The translations under genes and the position numbers were made by a program. A stretch of 64,000 nucleotides of DNA from positions 558,136 through 622,135 of the forward strand of contig NW_019091504.1 in NCBI RefSeq assembly GCF_001949145.1, written 5' to 3'. Of the stretch, positions 54,401-64,000 are shown piece by piece (the first letter of the stretch is position 1; every line of letters starts with the position of its first letter). The stretch comes from Acanthaster planci (taxonomy: Eukaryota > Echinodermata > Asteroidea > Valvatida > Acanthasteridae). Under the pieces are notes generated by a model. That model made no database searches, was not told where the DNA came from, and was given only the letters and a program-made list of their open reading frames with translations.

Positions 54401-57400
54401 TTTTGAATGAATCCATACTTGTCATTCACATTGATTCTCCATTTGTTTTTGTGGACGATAGATCAAAGGTTACCGACCAATTTTTAAAGAAGGCAAGTTC
54501 AATACTAATCCATCAGCGGGGGGGGACTTCGGTCATTCTTAGGTATTCACCGGCTTCATGCACGCCCTACTTCTCTTAAGGTGTTGCCATGACAGTGTGA
54601 TGCCTTAAGTGCGCGTTATGCCGCTCGCATGGCAGAGCTTAAGAAACGCTCTTCAGAAACTTATTGTCCTTGTTGGGCGGATGTAATTGAGCTTAGGTGG
54701 CATGGGACTTGGGTTAAAAACCAAAACACATTGCGGTATTTTTCCTCTCTAGCTCTCAACTAATCAAGAATTCTAGGCAGGTTGGAAATTGTTTGTTGGG
54801 CCGCGTCCGATCCTGCGATTCAATTAAGGAAATGGGCGAAGTGGAAAAAGCACTTAAGCATGGACGGGACTTTTTCACACTTGATTGCGCGGATAAATGC
54901 TTTTCAACTTCGCTCCAGGCTAAATAAAACAAGTTGAAAATTTACGGTGACACTTCAAACTTTATTCGCATGTTAGGATGAGTGTGTATTTAAGAGAACG
55001 AGTCAGTACCTGACAAATTTTGCCATGTGTACGTTAGACAAACATGATTTACGTGCAAACGGCCGTTCACAGCGCGAGACTCGTGCAATTTAAGTATTTC
55101 TTTAAAATTGACAAATGGCGAAATCCATTAATGCTTATGACGTCAATCAGACACAAGGATGTTATCTCTATGTTGTTTTAGCTCATCATAATCCTACCTT
55201 GCGCCAGAGTTGTCATTCTCAAACTTGATTTGAAAAGGTCTTGACGTCTTCACGGATGAAACATTTTAGAATTTTCTGCCCAAAAAAACCCGAATAATTT
55301 TCAAATTAAGTCCGCTGAGCGGCAAATTTGTCACGTTAAAGTAAACAGAAGAATCCTCAAAGCGAGAAATCCTTCACCGGGGGTTGCTGCTGAAGGACAC
55401 ATCAAACAGAGCTTCCAATACTCAAGGGTATGGTCAATTCCACGATCGAAACCCAACGTGAAAAATACTTCAACTATCTGTGATTCAAAAAGCTCAAGGC
55501 TACAGAAATTTCCGCTAAGTGAAGGGATGCAAGGGAGGGGGAGTCAGTCTTACCAAATCGATTAATTGATTGTCATGGGCATTATCAATCATTTTACGGA
55601 CGTTGACATTGTACAAAGGTCGGGGGCTGCGAGGCTTTGCATTTAGCGTAGTGGTATGAGGGAGTATAGCTTGTGTATACACCATGGAATGAATCTCTTT
55701 AACAAAACAACTGGTTGTCTCTGAGAAGAGCCGGTGGTGAGGAAGGTCTCGACGTTATGCGAACAGTGCGCCCTGATCCAGGAAATTGAGGATTAAATCT
55801 AAAAGACGCTGTTTACTTGGACCATCCCATGGTTTGTTATGAGAGAGAGAGGGGTGTGTGACTGCAAATTAAGACTCAGTATATGAATGAAAGCATTTCG
55901 CATTTGGCGCCATCATTGTTTGCGGGCTATATGCGCGCTCAGTGAAACGCGCAAGATTTTTCGACACCCTCGCGAGAACGATGGTTGAAAGTCTGACAAA
56001 ATGTTTGTCAGAGCGCGCGCTCTCTAAATTTTTGCAAAGAGTGGACCCAGACGCAAATTGAAAAAAGAAGAGAATGTAAAACCAGTCCAAGTGAATTTTT
56101 CATTCGTATATACCGATTTGTTTGATTTTTCACACTTGTTTCGCTGTTTCAATCGGAGAGAGTGAATGGTCAGTCCTTGAAGACCGGACAGCGCAAGAGG
56201 TCACTTTTTGAGTCCGCAGGCCTGAAGGCCACCGATAAAAAAGAGCTTGGCCACGGATGATTCAATTGGTAGAACTCTACTTTGCAGGGTTAATCTCAGA
56301 GATGTTTCCACCGATAAATTGACGTAGGGATGCGACTTTGCCGCAGTTTGTTATTCTTCTCTTACCATTTCTGTTGTTGCATGCCGTTGCCTCGTTATTT
56401 TACCATAATGGCAGTTATAACTTCTCTGTCATGTACTATACCTCCACTCTGGCCAGATGCAAGATGTGAGACGGACGGGTGCCCCCACACATGTTTAATC
56501 ACTATTGGACACCTGCTATTTCCACTTCTGCGTCGTGTTGTGGCGGTAAGCCATCTAGGCCTATCTTGCAACGTGGCGCAATACAGTTTATTTGCCGTTA
56601 GTCTTCTTTCTTTGTAGATGTTGGTATGCCTAGGATAATGAGGCTATATAAACGAATTCCATTCAACAAAGGGGCGTTATCAAACAGCGTCTCTAAAAAC
56701 CTGTTTCGAACACGCCATGCTCTTACTACCCTATTTTCCAAACTTGTGTTTTGCGCTGAACCTAACACGAAAAATCCCAATACGAAAAGGAAACAGAGTA
56801 CGGATGGATCCCTCAAATGGATCCCCCAAAGTGACAAAAACGATCTCTTTCACCTAGTTGGTTGTGCCGGGAATCAATCTACAGAAAGCCCACCAAGAAG
56901 TATAAAAGCGCTCTCAAATACTGAAAGTACAATGGGGAAGCACTTCTTGATTTAGCGGAAATTGGACCACCGACAAGTTCAGTGTCATGGAATTCTGTTT
57001 TTGATCTCTTGGACACCTGGACCCAAGCATGAACATTTTGTTTGCTATGTTCTCCGTAGTAAAACTGTCTGCCTAAATTGCTCAGTGAACGAAACTGCTT
57101 GAACGTAAAGTTAAAGGACGATCAGAAACGCAGTGGCCTCCTGCTTAAGGTGAAAATAAGTGTTATTGCAAATACGATAGTTAATACAACTTTCCCATAC
57201 TATTTACAGTAGTTACAAGCAAGCATTATTATTCGCCATGCAAAAATTCGGACTACGCAGTACAAATATGCATAATGGTAAATAGTTTCTGTGGTAATAA
57301 AATATTTTATATAGGCCTGGTGAATACTATATATTCTTGTGATATAGTGATATAATTGCTTGTTTTGCTCCTTCCCAGAAAAAAAAGACACTTTCTTCAT

Positions 57401-59590
57401 GTGCCAGATTGCACTAGAAAACGTGTAAAATGAAAATACTACTTTCGCACATTTCACGCCTTAAAATTTCAAGAAGTGTCTTTGAATACTAGGGAAATAT
57501 TTGCGAAGCAAAAAGTCTTACTAACATGAACTTGAAGCCTTGTGCATTAAAGGACTCGCCACCCCTCAAATTGTTTGGCCCCCCCGTTGATGGTATTTTA
57601 ATACTGAAAGAGCCGAGAGCTAAGATTTTTTCTTAAGTCCATCAAAAGTAATACCGTTACCCAGTTACAAATTTCAAGGAATGGTAAACCAAAATTTCTG
57701 TAGGTTTTATTACAAATTTAAAATATGGAGTTCATTTTAAGAAAGTTCCCGCTACTTTTACCTCGAGCTAATCAATTTGGTAACGAATAAATTCCCCGAA
57801 TCTGTTAAGGATAATATTTCAAATTTAATTACTTTTGGAACAATGCACATATTACTGAGTAGAGTGAGATCTAATAAACTCTATACAGGCCCTACACCAC
57901 CTTTTAAAAATTAATTTAGCTTGTTTATCGAACGATATGATTACAAGACAGTTTAGTGTTACTTGCAGAGGAAAATTTGTTGTGCCGAAGAAGATTTTAT
58001 CGCGTATCTATTGGAAATGATTAGTCAGAAACTCCAAGATGGGTCATGCTGAATTGGAAATATGTATCTATTTCCACTTAGATGCTGGCTGACATCCTGT
58101 CACTTTAGATAGGACATCGAGGTCTTGCTTTTGTGTGTTCTTTCACGACTAAAACACAAAAATATGCGCTGATATTAAAAGGAAGTGTTAGTTGTCCTAG
58201 AAAGATCCATTTCAGCAAAGAATATTATAATTTCCAATTAATTAATGTCATAGATTTTAACCGAATCTTAACTGAACAGATAATGGGCGAAATTACACAT
58301 CAGTTAAGTAACAGGATGAAGGTTTAGCTTCAGGCTCACTATTATTTTGGGATTACCTTCCTTTCATACGTGTCACTGGTGACGCTATTTCTTTTTTGGG
58401 GTAGAAGATTTTTCACTAAAGTCAACTCTACATGGTGCCTTGAGACATCCATCGTAGTCTCTTTACGGTGAGGGGTTATGGCTGAAATGAATTACAGCAC
58501 AATTCTTTAAATAATGGTTCAAAGCCAATAAACCTTTAAAAATGACAATAATAGGCTTTTAGCATGATGTTGGAAAGTTGTACTTTCCAGTCACCTGTAA
58601 AAATACATTTTGCTTCACTGATGAAAATTAAACCAAAATAATGTGTAAAAGCGTTCTCCAACTATAAGTATAGTTGCAGGTTTGCTAATTTTAAGGCATT
58701 TGGTCTTATCAATATAATTTAAAAAGAAAAGGACGTCTTATCCATTGGTAGATACATGCACGGTGGGGGAAATATTTGCGAAAACCGTACTATCAAGAAA
58801 AGGGGTTTCAGATGCCCACAGGCCCAAAGCGAAGCGTCATAACTTATTTTGTTACGCTGAAAATATACAAAGGAAGTGGGGATAATTTTTGTAAGCACTG
58901 GGAAACTTTAGTATTTTTCTTGTTAAGACGTAAAAGTAATTGACCTCATTTGCAAGTCGGCCATATTTAATTGAAAGCGAGGTTAACTCTTTTTGGGAAC
59001 CCAAGAACAAAATGAAACCAACGAAAACTTTCATTACAGATTAATTACATGAACTATATAAATTTGTGATATCTATACGTTCTAAGCAGAATTTGAAAAT
59101 GGCAGTGGCGCATGGAACCCAACATAGTCCGGCACCACTACATTTGACAGATTATATTGAACGAGATTCAGGGAACATGATCAAACATGCCTCCCTTGTG
59201 ATTAGGGTCTGCACTACTTCTTAAAACACCGCCCCTTCTCAAGGTCGAGAGAATAGTGTGGTCGCATCTGTATCATGAGAATATAAATGGATCGAATGAA
59301 ACGATCTACGGATAATTTAGCGCAGTAGGCCTATAACTGCTTGAAGTGCAGGTGCTCATTTTGACATCTTGGTATGCGCGCGATTCGTCGTGCCTAATCG
59401 ACTGCTTACCAGCCAACATCTTCATAGCCTACAACGCCCTCTACAATCATTTACCAAGTAGACATTATGCTTTGCAGTTAGTTAATATAACTGCTTGCAA
59501 CTGTTATAACGTGTTAAGAAAGCAAACATTGCATTAGAAAAAAATTACGCAGCTGTCGTTTGGAGGTACAGTTCCGGCAGTGTTCTTTCC
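51496..59590. other. Intergenic region between the convergent AMT genes
   Basis: No gene is supported. A tRNA-derived SINE lies at 52.26-52.54 kb. Longer open frames near 54.0-54.4 kb (both strands) and 56.6-56.95 kb (both strands) show no clear family motif or splice context. Confidence 0.5.
52257..52540 (+). mobile_element. tRNA-derived SINE
   Basis: The head contains the polymerase III A box (TTGGCGTAGTGG near 52266) and a perfect B box GGTTCGATTCC (52310-52320). It is followed by a non-tRNA body with a GGGGTTTTCCTCCCAC stretch and an A/T-rich end (CTAAATAAATGAAG). This arrangement is that of a tRNA-headed SINE. Exact ends and the target duplication were not determined. Confidence 0.75.
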
Positions 59591-60712
59591 TCAAACTAAA
59601 TATTCAATTCGTGAATTGGCTTTTCGACTTATAAAAGCATCTTTCATTCCATGTCCACTCTCTTCGATAGCAAAACTCTTCTGCCTTGGGTGTTGCGTAG
59701 CATCAGTATCTATCTTGTCATCCATATCGAAGCTAACTTCCATCTCTATGGAGCTGCAGTCAGCATCGATACCGATACTGCGCAGGAAAATGTCCTCTGC
59801 ACTTGTTTGAACGAACGTTGAGCACATATCGGCAACTGGGTGTGTCTGGGTGCTCTGATCGACCATAACAATGCGAGTTGATGATGGGCCTGCCTGAACA
59901 CTAACACTACATGGACTACTGCGCAAGTCGTCACGTGACGTAATGACCACAGAACCGTTTTCTGCAACTTCCTCGCCAATCTCATGACTTGTCTCGGCCG
60001 CAAACTGAACGTCCCGCGCTTTCCTCGTTTTCATCTTCATAGCTCGTTCATTGTCTATGTAGGCTACGTTCTCGATGCCAAGTTTTCGCTGCCATTTTGG
60101 CAGCACCTTTTTCCTGCGTCTAAAGGCGCCTCGTATCAACTGGGTACTGATTCGTCGCTTTTTGTTTGAGACGCTATTATCGTTTTCATCCTTGTTAGTC
60201 GGTCCTGCGTCCACCCCATCTGGAGCAGTGACGTCACCGTTCGGATGTTCCTCCTCGATGACTGTTGCATGAGAATTCCCATTACTGATGGTGAACACAG
60301 CGTCCCCCCTGGCGGGGTTAAAGCGCAACTTTCGCGCACCAGACCGGTTCCGGTCGTCACATTCCCGGTCCTGAAAGCGTCTGATGACGTCATCGTAACT
60401 AGTCTCCACGCTGGTGTCGCGCATGCTCAGGAAATCTTCAGCCTGCCGCATGGACGAGTGAATCCGCCGACGGGGCTGCTCGAAGCGCCTGTATCTGGCC
60501 GAATCTGTCAAACGTTTCTTGATCTTATCGTATTTGCGCGGACCGATGGAGTGCTCTACCATGTCAGCACCCAGAAGCTCCTCATGAAAGGGAAACCTCA
60601 GGCCGATTGTAAGGGATATGATCTTTAGTATAATACAGGCGATGATACCACACCAAGCTGTGATGCAAACGACGGTCAAAAGCTGAATACCCAACAAGGC
60701 CGGTCCTCCACC
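59591..60712 (-). CDS. AMT gene 2, terminal coding exon (long tail)
   Basis: This 1,122-nt exon, 373 codons plus TGA, follows a TTAACTGTCAG acceptor. The first 57 residues are the last transmembrane helix and the conserved GAD..EHSIG segment. The remaining residues form one uninterrupted hydrophilic tail. Confidence 0.93.
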   Translation of the reverse strand, partial: GGGPALLGIQLLTVVCITAWCGIIACIILKIISLTIGLRFPFHEELLGADMVEHSIGPRKYDKIKKRLTDSARYRRFEQPRRRIHSSMRQAEDFLSMRDTSVETSYDDVIRRFQDRECDDRNRSGARKLRFNPARGDAVFTISNGNSHATVIEEEHPNGDVTAPDGVDAGPTNKDENDNSVSNKKRRISTQLIRGAFRRRKKVLPKWQRKLGIENVAYIDNERAMKMKTRKARDVQFAAETSHEIGEEVAENGSVVITSRDDLRSSPCSVSVQAGPSSTRIVMVDQSTQTHPVADMCSTFVQTSAEDIFLRSIGIDADCSSIEMEVSFDMDDKIDTDATQHPRQKSFAIEESGHGMKDAFISRKANSRIEYLV

Positions 60713-61225
60713 CTGACAGTTAAGAAAAAATCAAACCGTAAAATTCACAACGACATCACAAACCACTATAATCTCACGAGTACTTCTTGTCCACACTTAA
60801 ATACATTTATAGGCGTTTTCATGTTTCGGTTACCACAATTCAAATCGACTCAAGTCACTTTTGGCCTCCCGACTTAATCGTGGATATTCAATGTAGTTCG
60901 GAACGTGGGTGGGGTATGCGGCTCTTTCCCCCTTAAAAAGTCTTTCTCTAAGTTTTGGTATACAGGATTGATGACGGTCCAATTCTTACCATGAAGAGTC
61001 CGTCATGTTGGATTGTCCCGTTGTTGGTCTCCTCAATGCTGTCGTGTTTCACGAAGAGTCCTGCGGCGACGAGACTCCATGCACCGCAGAAGAAGTGGAC
61101 GGGGACCACGCCCACTGGATCGTCAATCTTCAGTTTGTTGAGCAGCTCCACGCCCCCACAGGCAATACATCCTCCTATCAGACCAATGACCAAGGAGAAC
61201 TTGGGAGGGCACAGTGTGCACATAG
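59591..61225 (-). CDS. AMT-type ammonium transporter (gene 2), last two coding exons (partial)
   Basis: This is a paralogue of AMT gene 1 in the opposite orientation. Exons 61225-60990 and 60712-59591 join in phase 0. The first encodes MCTLCPPKFSLVIGLIGGCI, then KIDDPVGVVPVHFFCGAW with the second pore histidine. The second encodes GGGPALLGIQLLTVV, the last helix, HEELLGADMVEHSIG and a tail of about 316 residues, much longer than the 126 of gene 1. The tail is charged, has basic clusters (RRRKKVLPKWQRK) and ends IEYLV before TGA. Exons for the earlier helices, including the KRRKFDV-type exon expected next upstream, are not found between 61.2 and 64 kb and must lie beyond the window. Expected role: ammonium transport; the tail's function is unknown. 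Confidence 0.93.
60990..61225 (-). CDS. AMT gene 2, penultimate coding exon (pore His 2)
   Basis: This 236-nt exon follows a CCTTAACCAG-type acceptor and ends ATG|GTAAGA in phase 0. It begins with CT before ATG, the same phase and position as exon 6 of gene 1, so that intron is shared by both paralogues. Confidence 0.93.
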
Positions 61226-61953
61226 CTGGTTAAGGGAAAAACCAAGTCAAGTTTACCCTCACAAAACGTAAACAAATTAATGGTTATCTCACCAACTCCC
61301 TCCGAGTTACATTGAGTATATACACCTGCATAAGTTATAATACAGGATGTACAAAAAACGCTACCCAAAACTAACATTTATTTTCTCCCCAAATAATTGT
61401 CAACATTCTTATTTTGGTATCAAACTGAAAATTCCGATTACCCGAGGCAACTGCTGTTTTGTTCTGTCCAATGAAAACCATTTACCACCCCGTAACACAT
61501 AAGATAACTGGAAAAGCCTGCAGAATAAGCAAACTGACATGAACAGAGTTCTGTTTTTGTTCTGTTAAAACCCCTTGTATTCTCCATCAATAAACAGACA
61601 GGATCCTAAAATGCTTCAAAGTGGTTTATGCATGTTACAGAGGTAAATCAGCACCTTGTGACAAATTGACTATTGAGGTAACTTGCACACAAGAACAGGT
61701 TCAATTTTTTGCTCTGAGACAAATCCATTAAACTTTGAAACTGCATAATTAATTACACAGCCATGCCTTCTGAAACATGTATCAATTTTGTCAAGGTTAG
61801 AATTCTCTTTAAGTGATTTCTGTTCATCACTTCCCAGGCTGTATCGTTTAATTGGGGTGTGACCCCTGGCTACATGGTGTTTCAGGTTTAATGGCTTCTG
61901 GCTAGCACCCCCCGAACAGAGATATTGACAAATGGGAAGAGCCACCAAGATAG

Positions 61954-62026
61954 GGCTGGGTAGCTTAGTTGGTAGAGCACTGGTACGGTATTTCAGAGGC
62001 TGCGGGTTCAAATCCCGGTCCAGTCA
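61954..62026 (+). tRNA. tRNA-like cloverleaf, probably a pseudogene or SINE head
   Basis: The 73-nt sequence folds as a full cloverleaf: GGCTGGG pairs with TCCAGTC (with G-T wobbles), the D arm is GCTT...GAGC, and the T loop is TTCAAAT. A-box (TAGCTTAGTTGG) and B-box (GGTTCAAATCC) promoters are intact. The anticodon position reads GGT (threonine), which is unusual in eukaryotes. Base 33 is C in place of the invariant T, and the anticodon and T stems each carry a mismatch. A functional tRNA is therefore unlikely. Confidence 0.55.
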
Positions 62027-64000
62027 ATTTCTTTGTTCATCATAAGCACCTAGTCAGCTTCCTTGTTTGATTTGTTTCAAGTTTCAAGAATTCGAGGGAA
62101 ATTCCAAAGGAGAAGACCACCAAAACAGTTATGTTATAATTTAGAATGTAAATTCCTAATTACATAAACTTGCAAGATAATCTGTTTAAAGTTGGGCACA
62201 TCAATAAATGAGTGGTGTTACGCAATGCGAGACTTTGAGACGCAGGTGGCAGAAGACATACCGGTCCTTTTTCAAGGTATTGCGCGTGCTCAGAATTATG
62301 CACGCATGCTCTGAACAACGCGCGCATGCTCAGGACTGGTAAAAGGTCGGTATGTTTGTTGCCACGAAGCTTTCCTAAGTCTCCCACTGAAATACCTCCG
62401 CAATGCATCGTGCACTTGAAAATGAAATGTTGGTAGAAAACACTATCGGATATTCCAAACATCAATTTCTAACAATTATTTTGGCAGAAAATAAATGTTA
62501 GTTTTCGGTTGCATTTTTAGAACACCCTGTACAGTTTCAGCAGTATCGTTATAAATTTTTCGTATGTGAACAGACAAATTAATCTTTCATGAAATTTTGA
62601 CTTCCTTCACAGGTATTGAAAACGTGGTCTTGTTGATTTTGTGTTTGTCGAGTTTCTATACTAAACCTCATCACGACGCTGCCTACTCCTTTGGTGAATG
62701 CCTAAATATCGGGCTCCGTTTGTGTCAGAGCTGAGAAAAATTGAGATTTTTTTCGATAAAATATTAAATAGCAGCCGTGCAACTACAACACTTCCTCGAA
62801 ACAAACATGGCATTACTCGGGTGTGAGATTCAACCTCACACCCATTTACTAATTCGTGCATAGACGTCTTAATCTAACACCCCCATCATCAATCTGTTAT
62901 TCAACTTGGGAATGCAACCAACGACATGAAGGTTTCAACCGAAATCTAAGCTTGGTAGAAAAACATTTTCACTGCACAGATATCTTAATTTTCAGCAATC
63001 CGTCTCAATTAATCTAATATCAAAAATATTTAGAAAGTAACAGTATTTGAAAGTAACAGACCTAAATTATGTAATTATTGTAAATATTATCTAATCAAAT
63101 TCAAAAACGTGTTAATGAGTGCTACAATTAAGTAGCAATCGGGATAGAGAACGCCCATATCGACTGTTCTCTCCTAAACCCAACGACTATTCGAAAGTAT
63201 GCAAATAATGCGAAAAATAATCAATTTTTCTAATCTGCGTTCTTGTGAAAATCCATGCATTTATAGGCCATTTTATAGGCCATATCGTGAACACTATCAA
63301 TGACGACAGGAAGTTGTAGGATGTATGGAGGAAAGTAGCGATAAATCTTGATCGATGACTGAATCAACTCCCCCGATAACAAAGTGAAGCCGGCTTTATC
63401 GTGGTTTCTGTACACCTGTATGTTGATTGGCGCGTCGACATTTTAATGGAACAGAAAGTAAACATCCCATGTCAAAACACACCAGCAATGTTCGCCCCTG
63501 TGTAAGTCCAGGCATTATTTCAGACACAGAACAGGTGGCCATGTTTACCAAACTGAAAACTGTGCAGTAAACAATTTATCATCATGTTTTCTCTCGTGAC
63601 AGAACCGTTATGGGAACAGTACGCGCTATATTGGTAACAATTTATTCTCAGAGAGAAAAAAGCGTTTTTAAATTTAACATTGGACCGTACCCGAACTGAC
63701 CATCTTGGCGCGCTGTTTTTGGAGGATGGTAGTTTTATTCAGTGACATCAGATGTCAAAATGAGTTTTCTTTTTACTAGTTGATGATTGTGCTATCGCTT
63801 GAGGACTTTTTATTCCAAACTCTCAAAGCGTTCTGAAGGTATTTGTAAAGTGGATAAAAATCGGCGGACAAATTGTTTCGTTTTGATTCTTACCCGCTGA
63901 TTCGCCTGCCATCTGAGGTGGCGGTATTGATCGCTACTTGATCAAGTGGGAGGACGTCCTAATAAATGATGCAATAAATGCCCTTCAACAGCACGGACGT
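62027..64000. other. Probable intron of AMT gene 2
   Basis: No further transporter exon was recognised on the minus strand. The sequence is AT-rich with short unconvincing open frames. Confidence 0.45.

Noticed and set aside
54012-54410. 132-codon plus-strand and 101-codon minus-strand open frames
   Set aside because: The region is AT-rich, the plus-strand product is hydrophobic low-complexity, and neither shows a family motif.
56598-56955. Overlapping open frames on both strands near 56.6-56.95 kb; the minus frame has a hydrophobic N-terminus and an NRVVRAWRVRNRF stretch faintly like a Harbinger transposase
   Set aside because: The resemblance is too short and imperfect to call a gene or element without a search.
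60245-60628. 127-codon plus-strand open frame
   Set aside because: It is an antisense shadow of the AMT gene 2 tail exon.

Overview
The window is a piece of an intron-rich animal genome: long introns, GT-AG splice sites, dispersed MITE-like elements and SINEs, tandem repeats, and two assembly gaps. It carries AMT-type ammonium transporters, which vertebrates lack but many invertebrates keep, beside a metazoan ELL gene and the start of what looks like a STAP-type adaptor. That combination points to a marine invertebrate, possibly a non-vertebrate deuterostome. I cannot name the species from sequence alone.

Layout. (1) 1-7,443, minus strand: the first two coding exons (7,348-7,443 and 4,290-4,379) of a PH-domain adaptor resembling the STAP family; the rest of the gene runs off the left edge. 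(2) About 7.5-14.6 kb: intergenic, with a CpG-richer patch near 8.5-8.95 kb. (3) 15,796-37,134, minus strand: an almost complete ELL gene (RNA polymerase II elongation factor). I placed eleven coding exons, and reading phase suggests one further small exon that I could not find. Its introns carry two TTAA-flanked piggyBac-like elements, a PIF/Harbinger-like MITE, a 27-bp minisatellite, several smaller tandem repeats and both gaps. (4) 37.1-42.8 kb: intergenic, with a CRE/E2F-type promoter patch upstream of ELL and a cluster of perfect hairpin elements. (5) 42,792-51,413, plus strand: a complete seven-exon ammonium transporter of 592 residues. (6) 51.4-59.6 kb: intergenic, with a tRNA-derived SINE. 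(7) 59,591-61,225, minus strand: the last two coding exons of a second ammonium transporter, convergent with the first; its 5' exons lie beyond the right edge. A tRNA-like cloverleaf lies at 61,954-62,026.

Functionally, the two transporters look like paralogues that share the membrane core and the conserved segment after the last helix, but carry unrelated cytoplasmic tails (about 126 versus 316 residues). ELL and the adaptor have no evident functional link to them. Gene models were built by reading splice sites, phase and protein family resemblance by eye; similarity to known families was judged from memory and not by a search.
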